Notes: generated by a model not told the origin, from the sequence alone. Counted from the stretch's first letter, positions 44,263 to 55,379 are shown. The stretch: DNA of 64,000 nucleotides from Eutreptiella sp. 'Long Island Sound 2002' (GCA_964036045.1 OZ038379.1:72260719-72324718), one strand, 5' to 3'. Program-made: numbers and translations.

Positions 44263-46628
44263 TGAAGCCGGTTCGGACCCCCGTGGCCATCTTGGGGTCA
44301 CTTGGGGTGTGTATCTATGTGCCGGCAAGCCGCCATTGGCTGATATCATACTCTCTTATCCACCTGAACTAACCCGATGTGATAGTGTGATAGGTTTGGC
44401 CATTCCGGCTACGAGCGGCCATATTCAGTACCGAGGCGCCGCCAGCTGAGATTTAGATATCAGAATATCAGGAATCAACAGGGTTTTATTATCATGATGT
44501 TTCCGTAATTTTTCAGCCTTTCGTTCTGATGGTCAATGTATCGGCGACCGTCAGTTGGCTCGCGATTTTGCGTTAACTGATTGGTTAACTGTTATTTCCA
44601 AATATTTTGGCGGATACTCCGTTGAAGGGTCAGATTTCATCAGCAAAGGGTTCGTTGCTTCCGCAATTTTCTAAAAAAGCACTCGAAATTTTAATCTGAA
44701 TTTTTCGCGATGTCGAAATCGGATTTTCGACTTCGACATCGCCGCACTTGATTTGGACTGCTTCGAGTGGTCATACTCTTTTCCCTATGCCCGAATCAGG
44801 TTTCCCTTATACTTGCCACTCATTTGACTTGGAGATATAAGGGAAACAAAACTGAATCGTGGGACCACTTGGAAGGGCCATATCTACGAGCGAGTGTGAG
44901 GAAAGAGAATAAGGAAGGTTGGGTTGCAAGCGCCTTGGTCTCAAGTTGATTTCAGAAGCATCAAACGCCTTTGGTGTGTACACATGCCCGGTGTAGCAAG
45001 GGATAATGGTCAAGAGGGTATAAAGTGATATATAACTCTTGGACCGTGCAATCGAATATTTTAATGCGACTTTCGAGTGTACCGCATGAGTGTTGGGGTT
45101 GCATAGATACTTTTTTTGGGTTCCTACGTATTTTTAACGTGAAGTTATGTCCATGGAGGGACATGGCATATCATGGTGGGAGCCACTTTTGAGGGTATGT
45201 TTTATATGCATGGTATATGTCTTGATATCCTCACGCCCATGTTATATATCTTTGTGTGGCCGAATAGATGGGGGGCCATACGTGACAAGGGTTTTGCCCA
45301 TGTCTCAATTGTGGAATTCGAAGTGCTAGACCAAGTCTACCGCGTATGTATTGCTCATGGTATGTTTGGCAAAGAGATCCATGAGTGCACTCCCATTTTC
45401 ATGGGGCATGTAGATATGGGTGGCAAAGGTATCTCCATGCGCCTGATTGGGGATCCAAGTGGGGGAATTGTTCGCAAATGGTTCCAATCATTTGTGTATT
45501 GAATCATGAGCGGATATCATGGGTGAGCAGAGAGATATACTATCATGACAACTTTGTATTTGGTCATATTTTCATGTTTTTGACCTCAATTTTTGCTCAT
45601 TTTTGCATTTTGTGTACTTACCTGGTCGGCGAACAGCAAGAAGCCTATGGGAAGTCGAACCATGGTATGTTGTTCATGTGTTGGCATATGCTTTGGGGTT
45701 GAACACCACCATATGCCGGATCGCGTACTTCATTTGGCTTGGCGCACGAAGGATCACAAGAATTGGTCTCAAGATCATGGGTTGACTTGGGCAGTGCGTG
45801 GCGCCCATATCTGAAGGGATTTCGAAGGTAAGGTGGTGATGTACATGGGCATTGATCTTTGGGCTATATCCTCCATGAATATTGGACATCGATTCCAAGC
45901 ATGCTTTGAGCCTTCGGATAAGTGGTAACTTCAATTTTGAGCATATATGGGATATATGGCCAATATGGTGTGAATTCGCGGTTTTTTGGCATGTTATGAG
46001 TTCAAACTCATGGGGCATATCTCCAAGCCCATTCGACTCCGAATCCAACCAAGGTTATGTCAGGGTAGGACATGGTCCTGAGTGCTACCCTGAGCCATGA
46101 CACGCCACCTCACCCAATGGGCTCCGATTTATAGGCTTGGGGGTGAACACATTTTTGGGGTTTGTGTAATGACTTGTGACACATGGCATTTAGCCATCTT
46201 ATTTGATTGGGTTCAGGGCATCATGTTGGTGAGTCAAGGGAAGGTCTTGAGTCCAGGGAATGAGTGGTCTATGGTTGTGAATGTGTACGTTTCCATCTTT
46301 CCCCAACTTTGCTTTATTTGTGTTCATATGCCAATTTCAGGGCTTTCCTCTTTGGTGCAATTCTTGTACATGCCCGCCACCGTGAGATGACCGGTGTGCT
46401 GAACGGAAGCCCGCAGCCTGATTTGGATTGTGAATTGGGCTTTTGCTGTATTTGTGGGATCTGGTTGCTGTTCAGGGTTGAAGGAGGATTACATTTTCTA
46501 TATTTTTGGATTTTGGACCCTGGACTTTGAGGATTTTGAGAAATGCAATCGTTGATCCGGAGTAAATCAGCAGGGGTAACAGGCGGAAGGGGCACAGCGG
46601 GGGCAGGTCCAGGTAGGGACCTTCTTTA
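44263..46628 (+). repeat. Element B 3' LTR
   Basis: 2366 bp, the same length as the 5' LTR; about 77 hand-counted mismatches spread along it. Conserved hairpin at 44707-44742. Followed by GTAC (46629-46632). Confidence 0.88.
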
Positions 46629-46632
46629 GTAC
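46629..46632. repeat. Target-site duplication of element B, right copy
   Basis: GTAC, matching 16233-16236. Confidence 0.8.
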
Positions 46633-46988
46633 CTCCTTGTTGCCTGGTACGGTTTGGGGATAGATGCCTGGCAGTGGGGCGGTTTGTGGCGGTAGTTGTG
46701 GGAACAGGGCATAAGGGCAGGGGGGCCAGAGGGGAGGTCCCCAGATCAGGACCCGGGGTAGTAGCCATCGATGACGAGAGCCACAGAGTAAAGGATGTAG
46801 GGTCCCGCCAACCGGCGCAGTTTCTTCGGTTGCAGGCTGTTGAGCCACGCCCCTGCCCTGATGGTGATAGACCCCTGATCCAACCAGGTCTCTTGGTCGC
46901 GGTCTATGTCATGGTGTAGCGCCCATCTGATGATGCCCCGGGTTCGTCTGTGTTTGGTGTTGTCAGGTGCTTGGCAGCCCGTTTGCAT
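46633..46988 (-). pseudogene. Unrecognised coding-like sequence, upstream half, split by element B
   Basis: The minus strand reads HHDIDRDQETWLDQGSITI and AGAWLNSLQPKKLRRLAG from 46988 downwards. A frame change near 46750-46770 follows, then a frame ending PGNKEV at the insertion site. That last frame is in phase with the continuation beyond element B (LLVTGDTLGQ at 16234 downward). Function unknown; decayed or spliced. Confidence 0.35.
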
Positions 46989-47363
46989 GAGGGGATCGAT
47001 GATGGATTTGGATTTCTAAATCGCTGACCCTACCACTAAACTGCAGGATTCACACCCTCTCAGTTTCATTTCCTATTCATTCAGCTCCTTGAGATTTGTG
47101 CCCTCGAGTATCGCTCTGCATTTACCTTTGGCCAGGTGGTTGAGGAAAACACTGTGTAGAAAGCGATGGCCCTTCGCATTTCAGCAATCGACCATACCCT
47201 GGCGGTTAACCATGTGTCCCACAGCGCGGAGGTCCTGGGTTCTAAACCCTCTACCCTGAAATTTGTACCAATCTGTTTGCTGGAGGCCGGCAACTTTTGA
47301 GAATTGCCCCGCCATTGGGACATCATACAGGGTAAATTACGCTTTTCCTCACGTTATCAATGA
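46989..47363. other. No gene seen
   Basis: AT-rich sequence with no conserved frame, between the broken ORF and the D2 LTR. A stretch at 47205-47260 superficially resembles the B-box half of a tRNA (GGTTCTAAACC) but does not fold as one. Confidence 0.4.
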
Positions 47364-47747
47364 TGTACGATGTTTCTCTGAGCTGGTGACAGTGTCAGCT
47401 GATGGTTCGAATTTTTTTGTCAGGAATTTTCACGAGAATGTTGGGCTTTTTCCTTGGTCCTACTAGCTGGATCACCTAGTAAACCAGCGGGGAGTAAGAA
47501 ATAGTCACTTGGACGTCTTTTGCGGGTGACTTGATCCAGGCCAAGCCCCCCCCTATTCGTTCGGATGTGATCAAGACTACCACGTAATAATTTTTTCCTG
47601 TAGCCCCCCTCACACACCTTCGTTGACCCTCTTCATCCCCCCCCGTCAAATATATCCACCACCTATCTTCTCTCGCCCGAAACTCACCCATCCCATCACC
47701 CTGATCACAGCCTGCCCTCACATCCACGCCACTCCCAAATCCCGTCA
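47364..47747 (-). repeat. Candidate LTR of remnant D2
   Basis: The minus strand shows AAGAAAGGAGGGGG (47748-47761) directly before TGACGGG at 47747. The left limit is set by loss of similarity with D1. Inferred boundaries. Confidence 0.35.
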
Positions 47748-49408
47748 CCCCCTCCTTTCTTCCCCTGACTCGTCCCCCCGAGCCAGCTCCTTCCCCCCTC
47801 GTCGCTCTGTCATTTTTGCCCGCTACAGTGGACTGAATAAGTCCTTCATATGTTCCCTTTGCTGCTGCCTTTCTCAGTATATACGTGTTTCTTTTTTTCT
47901 CCTAGGTGCACAAGTGCACCCATCTCATTGCACTCTCCTTGCCTCGGCATTTCTTTCGGCACTCTGACTGTAACTCGGGTCGCCAAAGTTGGTGGCTTTT
48001 TTGTCCGCATTCAGCGCAAGTGCTTTGATACTGAGTCGCAGATGGCCACTATAGTCGTGCGTGAACTGATTTCATTGCCCTAATACTCAGATATGTTGTC
48101 TCTTTGACCGACATAATAGACTTCTGAGTGGCAGCACGGTTAATTGCAAAAGTTTGCATGCTCGGGCTTAAACAGCGCAGGATACGGTGATACGTGGGGA
48201 ATGGTTGGCGAATAACCTGTCCCGTATTTAAAGGGTAAGATGACCGCTGGAATTCTCTCTGCCGCTTTTATGCTTGCCGAATACTTGCAAAGATGAACGC
48301 TCTGTTACCAGTTGTACTGGAGTGGACTTTGAGGATTTGCTGTTTTGCCTGCTTTGTTGACCTCTGGGTGATATTCTGTGAGCAGTAGGGAAACTTTTCA
48401 GTGACGTGTTGACGTATTTGCAAACCGCGCACAAGGCTTTGCCAATCAAAGGGACAAGAACCAACCAGCTGAAGAGTGATATACCAAAGATACCCGAAAC
48501 CGATACTCCACCCCCAGGGGCGCAGTTAAACTAACCTTCCCCGGGGCTATGGTGCATCGGTGGAGTGTCCTCGGCACCCTGGGTGTGAGATTTTGTGTAC
48601 ACTACTCGCTGTCTTGGGTGAACTTTCACTCCCCATGAACACTCTGCCCGTGGTCCGGCCGCTCTGGAACAATATTTTCGGCGGCGGACCGCCATGCCTG
48701 AAAAAGCAGTTAATGATTGCTATCAGTGTTTTGTAGCATAAAAGTACTTCTTTCAACGAGACTAGGGTTGTAACCCTATATCTCCATGACGTTCACCCCT
48801 ACAACTCAAGTGAGCGGAAGTATCCCCCTTCACCGAGTTAAGACTGAAATCAAGTAGGCATGCCCTTTTCCTTAGAGGTTCAGCCTAGTGGTCTAGAACC
48901 TCAGGACCTAGATACTCAAATAACCTATCTACTTATTGTGGTCCTTTTCAGTAAGCGCTTCTGAATCCAGTTGCTTGGCCAAATACGCCAAGCCATATCC
49001 TGTGTCTGGCCCAGCCTACCTTCCCCAGGTTCCTGACCAACTCCATTGCCCTCAAAACTGTGCACATGAAGTGCTCATGACTGTCTATTGGGCCAGACGT
49101 ATGCCACGTTTCAATATACAATCATTTGCTTTACTTAAAAAAGGTTGAAACGTTGTACTTAAGCCTGCATTGTACATTTGCCGCCCCTCTTCGCTTCTTA
49201 TGCTTTGATTCCAATGGAGAACAGCCTGATTTGATTCGATCGGGTGTTTGGTTGCCCTCCCCAGCTACTTTATGACTAGGATTTTGCATTGGGGGAAACC
49301 AGCAAGGTTTTCGTCATCAAATATGAGGAACAAGAACAGCAAAGGCGAACCAGAAACCTTTTCTGTGTGCAGGCAGAGAAGGAGGTGACACCAACTCAGG
49401 GTATTTTT

Positions 49409-49435
49409 CCATGTACTTGGTCACCGAGTACATGG
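49409..49435. repeat. Perfect 9-bp inverted repeat in D2 3' UTR
   Basis: CCATGTACT / AGTACATGG with loop TGGTCACCG, the counterpart of 14526-14552; only one loop base differs. Confidence 0.6.
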
Positions 49436-50299
49436 GATCGCTCAATTTTTGGGTCACACCAAGGATGGATAAGCCTTAGGGAACATTTAGTTGGGATCCA
49501 ATGGGCTCAGAATGGGGCTAATGGGGGCAAATACCAATCAACGGTGCTTTAGGGTGGCTTTCGAAGCCTGCACACGCGGATCACTTTTTATAAGACAATG
49601 GGGGGGGGGAGCGCACTCTTGGCAATTTTCTTCTGAGGAAAGAATGGCGAAGCCATGACGTTTGTCAGGAGGTTAACTGGGCAGAGATGGTTATGGGTAA
49701 CACTGAGGACTTCTGAGAAAACCGCTGTATAGACTTGGCTTAGCAGAGCCTCGGCACAGGCGACGTCGTCACTTGCGAACAGGACGACTGGTGCCTGTGA
49801 TTGAATGATAGATATGAATCCCCGCCGGTGCAGGCTAATTTGCAACTGATGCATTGATGAATTGCCGCTGTCGTCTGTACAGAGAACAGGGTCGAGGGCT
49901 GAGGCATGCCTGATTCTGCCTCACCGCCCTCCAATGAGCGTTCCTCGCACAGGGGACAAAAGCAATCAGAGATACGGCATGGTGCCCTTGGCCACTCTGG
50001 AGTCGTGTGATGTGTGGTCCCCGAAACGGGGTTCTTAAGTACATACAACCTACACCGGCACTAGGACAGGACCACCCCCAAAAGAGGAGTGTATCTGTGG
50101 GGGAGGTGCGGGAGCAAGCTGAGTACCAGCTCCTGTACCATATGACCTCTCATCGGAGGGGTGACTCCAAGCGCCCTGGGCACCGGTATTGGCATAGTCA
50201 CACCAACTGAGCCCCCCGGCAGCTGACCAAGCTAACCGACGCGGGATATGAAACGCGGTCCCCGTCGCTCAGTAACTCACGGAGAGGCAGGGAGGTGCA

Positions 50300-50446
50300 T
50301 CATTCTTCCTTAAGAACACACACATCCGTCACCTTCAAGTCGATGTTGCTGCGCTTGAGGAGGTCAAAGAAGCATTGGTTGTAGCATGGTTGCAACGCCA
50401 CGAATTGAACTCGTAGCCCCCAGGTGCATCAGGGGCTGGGCGCTAC
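50300..50446 (-). pseudogene. D2 pol remnant: chromodomain end
   Basis: RPAPDAPGGYEF follows the insertion site and matches RPKASAPGGLEF in element A. After a frame shift and small deletion, CFFDLLKRSNIDLKVTDV matches the C-terminal ends of A and B pol (YIRKNKTKIHVSDL; YLKKKHISLDVKDV). It stops at 50300-50302. Confidence 0.6.
50443..50446. repeat. Target-site duplication of the small LTR element, left copy
   Basis: CTAC, repeated at 52381-52384. The D1 copy holds an uninterrupted counterpart, reading CCAC at 15431-15434. Confidence 0.75.
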
Positions 50447-50753
50447 TGTAATGGAATTTACCTTGCTCTCCAACTCCTCCAACTCCTGTATTCGTCGTTA
50501 ATAATTTCCATAGGATCTTCATTGAATTGAACTTCCTGTTTTGCAGATCTAACACATTGCAAACATGCAGCAAAGTAATTCCAAAGCGTAATGTCATCCC
50601 ATTGATCTGCAGTCAAGACAATAGAATTTTACAATAAAATGTGATACCATTTTCCCTCAAACTAATCACAGATCATTCACGCTTTCTGGGTCTATCTACA
50701 TTCTGCAGCTGTGCGTGCGACCTTACGCAATCTTTACACCGTGTCCTATTACA
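50447..50753 (-). repeat. TRIM-like element, 3' LTR
   Basis: 307 bp, bounded on the plus strand by TGTAATGG and CCTATTACA. Confidence 0.8.
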
Positions 50754-50763
50754 CTCCCTTCCC
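50754..50763 (-). promoter_or_regulatory. TRIM-like element polypurine tract
   Basis: The minus strand reads GGGAAGGGAG directly before the LTR start TGTAATAGG. Confidence 0.65.
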
Positions 50764-51744
50764 AAGCTATTTGCTGGGGTTTACCTCAGCAAATGGCTGA
50801 CTAAGGACAATAGACACTCAGATCTTTACACTAGTGAGGGAGGGAGGGGGGTTGAGCTGCAGTAGACAGCCCAGAGCAGGGTGTCAAACAAAAAAGTCAA
50901 ACACACACCCTAAAAAAAGGTTTACTGTGGCGTGCTGCAGTACAGAAGTACACTGCAGCCCTACATACTAGTTAGAGTGGGGGTGGGGGTTGTCTTGTGT
51001 GGGGTGGGGCTAAACAACACTGCACCCCTACAGTACTAACCTGCCTACAAACAGAAAACTGCCTGCAGCAACGGCTAAGCAGGCAATGCAGCACTAAAAG
51101 CTCCTGGAAAAAAAAAACAAAAGAGGTGGCTGTCAGAAAATCTTTAACAATTTTCTGCCTGCCTGTAAGAAGGTTAGCTAATGTACAACATCCCTGCCTG
51201 CCCTGCAGCATACACAGCAAGAAGAGGGAAAGAAAAAAAATGCAACACGGGAAGGAGAACACGAAGCCAGGCAGCAGGCAAACCCAAAAAAAAACAGGCA
51301 AACACAAAGCCGGCAGGCAACACACAGCACACCTGTGAAGGAGAGGTTACTGTGCGTGCTCACCTTGCGTCGTGTTGCTCCGCGCCGCGCCAGTTTGCCT
51401 TGAATGGCTGGAAAAATGACCACTCCACCTGTACACACACAGGCAAAAACCACAAAAAAGAAAACAGCAGTATCAATAATAATAATAATAAGCTGACAAC
51501 GAACGAAGCAAACGACGAGAAAAAATATACGACACGAAACAAAATCCAAGAAGCACCCAAGACTTAAACTACCTACTCCTCTCTGGTGACTGGCGTCGTC
51601 GTGCAGAGGTCAGCGGCGCCTCCTCTTCAAGCACCACTGGCGTCTCGCCCTCATGGTTTGCGGCGCCGTTCAAAACGTGCATTGCGAATAAAATTGCCTC
51701 AGGCGGGGCTCTCCATAGCGATCATTCCCTCGAGTTGCAGGTCA

Positions 51745-51899
51745 GGCGGCGCTCTCCAAAGCGCCGTACCCCTGTGGCGGCGCCCTCACCAGCGCCGCAC
51801 TTCTGTGGCAGCGCCCTCCACAGCGCTGTACTCATGTGGCGGCGCACTCCACAGCGCTGTACACTTGCGGCAGCGAACTCCACAGCGCTATACTCCTCG
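51745..51899. repeat. Five tandem copies of a 31-bp unit
   Basis: Units start at 51745, 51776, 51807, 51838 and 51869; the core is GGCGGCGCxCTCCACAGCGC. They are imperfect, degenerating towards the right. They lie inside the TRIM-like element on the primer-site side. Confidence 0.75.
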
Positions 51900-52061
51900 G
51901 ATGGAACTGGCTGCGTGACGCGCTGGCGACTGCGATCTCTGCACTTCCGGCGGGAACAACGGTCTACCCAACGGTGTTTGGGTAGCGTCACCACGCTGAT
52001 CATTTTCGCTGCATGGGTTTTCCTTGGCCCTCACTGTGGCACAACAGCAGAATACCTCTTC

Positions 52062-52073
52062 GATCAATGGGAT
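52062..52073 (-). promoter_or_regulatory. TRIM-like element primer site, self-complementary to its LTR
   Basis: The minus strand reads ATCCCATTGATC directly after the 5' LTR. The exact 12-nt complement GATCAATGGGAT is in that LTR (52223-52234, minus strand). There is no TGG at the junction. Confidence 0.6.
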
Positions 52074-52380
52074 TGTAATGGGATTTACCCTGCTCTCCAA
52101 CTCCTCCAACTCCTGTATTCGTGGTTATTAATTTCCATAGGATCTTCATTGAATTGAACTTCCTGTTTTGCAGATCTAACACATTGCAAACATGCAGCAA
52201 AGTAATTCCAAAACGTAATGTCATCCCATTGATCTGCAGTCAAGACAATAGAATTTTACAAGAAAATGTGATACCATTATTCCTCAAAGTAATCACAGAT
52301 CATTCACGCTTTCTGGGTCTATCTACATTCTGCAGCTGTGCGCGCGACCTTACGCGATCTTTACACCGTGTCCTATTGCA
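52074..52380 (-). repeat. TRIM-like element, 5' LTR
   Basis: 307 bp, same length as the left LTR. A TATA-like TTGTAAAATTC lies about 25-35 nt upstream of the self-complement site on the minus strand, as expected if the transcript starts there. Confidence 0.75.
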
Positions 52381-52745
52381 CTACTCCACGATCTACTCAT
52401 GCTCCTTCGTGATCGGGTCGTCCTCCTCCCCCTCCAGTTTGTTGTAATCAATCTGGACATGCTTGCCTCCTAGGTCCGGGATGCGCGGCATCATCTGGGT
52501 GTAATGCTGGTCTCAGAACAGGTGCTTCCCGACCTTCAGGGTATATGTATCCTCGCGAAGTCGTTTCTGGACCTCTAGGGGACGTAGCAGGTGGTCTGGC
52601 ACTGGTCCCTCCTCTTGAAGGGGCGCTCCAGCGGCACGGCGTCAGCAACACCGTACCTGGCAACCGGCGCCATTTCTTGGTACTGGTGATGCTTCTCGTG
52701 CTCCTTCAAAAGAAGGTCCGTAGGACCGGCCCCTGCCATTGTGCG
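52381..52745 (-). pseudogene. D2 pol remnant: integrase C-terminal region
   Basis: The minus-strand frame LREDTYTLKVGKHLF, then DQHYTQM, PDLGGKHVQIDYNKLEGEED and ITKEHE, aligns with GEDTYRIKVG...PDLRGRHVSLDY of element A and DRDHTQL of B. Upstream, LLLKEHEKHHQYQ and ARYGVADAVPLERP match EKEHAERQK and KFRVGDPVWVIRP of A in another frame. Stops TGA and TAG interrupt it. In an intact element this region follows the catalytic core. Confidence 0.6.
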
Positions 52746-55379
52746 GGCTCTACCGCCTCTTCCCGGTTTTTCCACTTTCCTTCCAGTAACCCTCGTTGTC
52801 CTTGATCTCACCAAAGCTTCCATTCTTCCCAATATCCAACTCCAAAGATATCCTGCAAACACACATCTTGGGAACCCTTGGCAATGAAGTCCAAATGCGT
52901 GTTCGAGCAAAGGAAATTTAGGGAAGAGTTGAGAATGCGAGACGATGGAGTCCATCATACATGACCGTCATGGACAGGGAGATAAAAAATGACAACGTTG
53001 GGCAAAGGGAACAGAAGAGAGGTAAGAGTGAAGCGAAGCCCTGAAAAAAAATATGCGATTATCGAAGACGATGTTGCATTCTTACTCCAAGAATCCATTT
53101 ATATACCATGCACACTCGACCTATGCGTTCCGTCATGGACATATGACGCCTTATTGACACAATCCCAATACAAGTAGCTTGGGAAGACTCATTGGTTCAC
53201 AGGAGATCATGCATGACACAATGACATCAACACCGTCCATCTGGTGTGTGGCAAACCCAAAGCATATACAACACAATGCAATCACTCGCTTCCTCCTGAA
53301 GCTTGGGGACACATGGCCCGTCCTCCCCCTTGCCCACAAGACGGTAAAATGGAATAAGCAACATGGGCTCCCAACATGAGAAAGTTTCCCCCCGTGGATC
53401 AAGCATGACCCCATGAACCTCCATGACCAAAGTACGGCATAGCCACATATATGACTTGTCCACCCTCATCAGTCACCAATGTGCACACCAATTGAAGAAC
53501 CTGCAATGAGGATCACTAAATATGAGTCGGGAGAGTGACCTCAAGGCAATGGCAAACACTACCTGACGGCAGGCATATGTGGCATGTACATCATCATGAC
53601 GCCAATGCCTCAGTATTTCACACCGGACGCCGGGTGCCCGTCACACAGCAATATCATACACAATGGTCAGCAAGTGAATAAGCTTGGCGCGTTTACGTGC
53701 TGCTTGCAAACAAAATATCAAGAAGGGCCAGCCCACCAAACCTCAAATGTTTAGTGTATGCTACATACGAATTGCTTGGCTCCCTACGGTTGGAGTGTTG
53801 TGAACCAAAGACATGTATAGAGAAACCAACACACAACATATGCCTCACGCCATCACATGCTTGGACATGTCACTCGGTCCCATCACTGGGTACCTAATTG
53901 CGTGGGACCGGATGGCATAGGCAAACACAAATTGTCATGTGCCATAGAAGCCATCCACCCATGGACATGTGAAATCAATATTGCCTATCTGCATGTTCGT
54001 GTGCCACCGAAACAATTCAATGCTACTTGGAGTAAGATTTGGTAAGAAGATTCCCGAGGTCACATGTAGAGACCTAGACCCAGCCGGCAGAGTGAGTGCA
54101 CAAGTAGAGATGTTCCGGTTCCAATGAGAGCACATCCATGGTCGGATTGTTCAATCCCAAACAGAGGTGGTCCTGCCTCGAAGAAAGATGGTTCGCCGTC
54201 GATTCAGGCCTTAAGAGAGATGATCTGGCCTCAATCCACGCCTGGACAGAAAGCCCAGCCAATCCATGGCCCAAGAGGTAAAGCCTAACCAATCTATGGC
54301 CGAACAGATATGAGGCTACCAAAAACCAATTCCGGGAGCATGCATATGGAAGGAGAGTTTCACCTAGCCATGACCAAGGAGAGCATGCACATGGAGAGAG
54401 AGGTTCGCCTAGCCATGACCCAGGAGAACATGCACATGGACAGAGAATTTCGCCTAGCCATGACCTTTGAGAGCATTTATGCACTTCGAGTGAGAATCCA
54501 CAACCATGACAGAGGATTATCCTTGGATCCAATTGCCAAATTAACCGAACCCATGCCCTACTGCCTACTGACAGGAGAAGGATATTGGATTGCCAACCAT
54601 GTTTGACGAATGATATGAATTCACTGAACGTAGACGAAATGAGGCGGCAAATGAGAGGTTAGCAACCAGGAGGTAAATGCAATTCTCGGACTTCAGCATG
54701 TATACCCACTGTACGTGCACACAACATGCTCAACGCACGCAAACTCCAAAAACGGACCTTCTTCGACTCCGTGAAAGATCAAGTTGTCACGACAAATATG
54801 CAAAGCAAACAAACGATATGCGAAAGAATGAAGACGTGCTTTGCCTCGCGGAGCATTGACCGAGTTACATTCTTCCCGCCGCGTGCGCCTACCTCAGCCA
54901 CCTGCACTTCATCTGCTCTTCCACTAGGGCTCCTCCAGCTTCAAGGGACTCGTGATCCCCCATACACGTGGGCGTCGCAAAAGCCGAAGCCAATGCACCC
55001 ATTAACGTGTACGAATCCCGCTTTACATGGCCTGCTGGTGTGGGCAGAGACACCACGTCAGGATTTAGCCAGATACAAGGTCGGGGCCTTCCATCTTCCA
55101 CTGGAGTTGCCCTAGCTTCTGATTTGCATCCATTTCAGCAACAGGATAAAATTAAGACTATTCGCACTGGTTGGGACGAATTTTCAGACAATCGACCCGC
55201 ATTGAAGAACACAGAGCACACGCAAGCCACGAGGAAGACAAGAAGGGCACGTGCGCACACAGCAGGCCTGGTCTTATACAAAAACGTCCAATTCTCCATC
55301 CTGTAGATTATAGTACAATAGTATAATTTCGGAATTCCCCTGAAATTATACCCGGAATTGTTGAATTCGCTGAAATATA
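52746..55379. other. No recognised gene; possible LTR body of element E
   Basis: Short open frames only, none with recognisable domains. The right end carries an LTR-like edge (55417), so much of this 2.6 kb could be an LTR of the same length class as A-C. I found no second edge or duplicate copy in the window to prove it. Contains the 45-bp repeat at 54337-54471. Confidence 0.3.
54337..54471 (+). repeat. Three tandem copies of a 45-bp unit
   Basis: Units at 54337, 54382 and 54427, plus a partial fourth. In the plus-strand frame each unit encodes 15 residues of the type SMHMEREVRLAMTQE. The open frame extends 54310-54606. Unit length divisible by three is compatible with past coding, but nothing else supports a gene. 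Confidence 0.7.

Larger units (their letters stand above)
16237..46628 (+). mobile_element. Ty3/gypsy chromovirus B (interrupted by element A)
   Basis: Two 2366-bp LTRs (16237-18602, 44263-46628), primer site, gag and pol in one frame separated by UAG, chromodomain, 3' UTR and polypurine tract. It is flanked by GTAC. Without the 17,197-bp element A and one CTAT copy the element is about 13.2 kb. About 77 mismatches between its LTRs (hand count) make it older than A. It is dead: gag is split by A, and pol carries a 22-base deletion, a nonsense codon and a further frameshift. Confidence 0.9.
50447..52380 (-). mobile_element. Non-autonomous miniature LTR retrotransposon (TRIM-like)
   Basis: 1934 bp with two 307-bp LTRs (50447-50753, 52074-52380; 12 hand-counted mismatches). 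Left LTR ends TGTAAT...ATTACA. Target duplication CTAC. The minus-strand orientation is shown by a polypurine tract next to the left LTR and a primer-type site next to the right LTR. The interior (1320 bp) has no RT, gag or other domain. It inserted into the chromodomain region of remnant D2. Confidence 0.8.
47364..52745 (-). mobile_element. Ancient gypsy remnant D2, interrupted by a small LTR element
   Basis: Colinear with D1 for about 3 kb, and with more pol preserved at its right end. Order on the minus strand: end of integrase (52745-52381), [1.93-kb insertion], end of chromodomain (50446-50300), long 3' UTR, polypurine tract, LTR. Same orientation as D1. The two are separate insertions, since each carries pol sequence next to its LTR. 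Confidence 0.55.

Noticed and set aside
47205-47260. tRNA or SINE head with a B-box-like GGTTCTAAACC
   Set aside because: No acceptor or anticodon stem can be formed and no poly-A or second copy is seen.
12329-50446. D1/D2 as a simple tandem duplication of host DNA
   Set aside because: Each copy carries a gypsy pol tail, polypurine tract and LTR-like edge, so two transposon insertions fit better.
50997-51567. Open frames of 110-130 codons in the small LTR element
   Set aside because: Low-complexity Lys/Thr/Gln composition on both strands and no similarity to gag or pol motifs.
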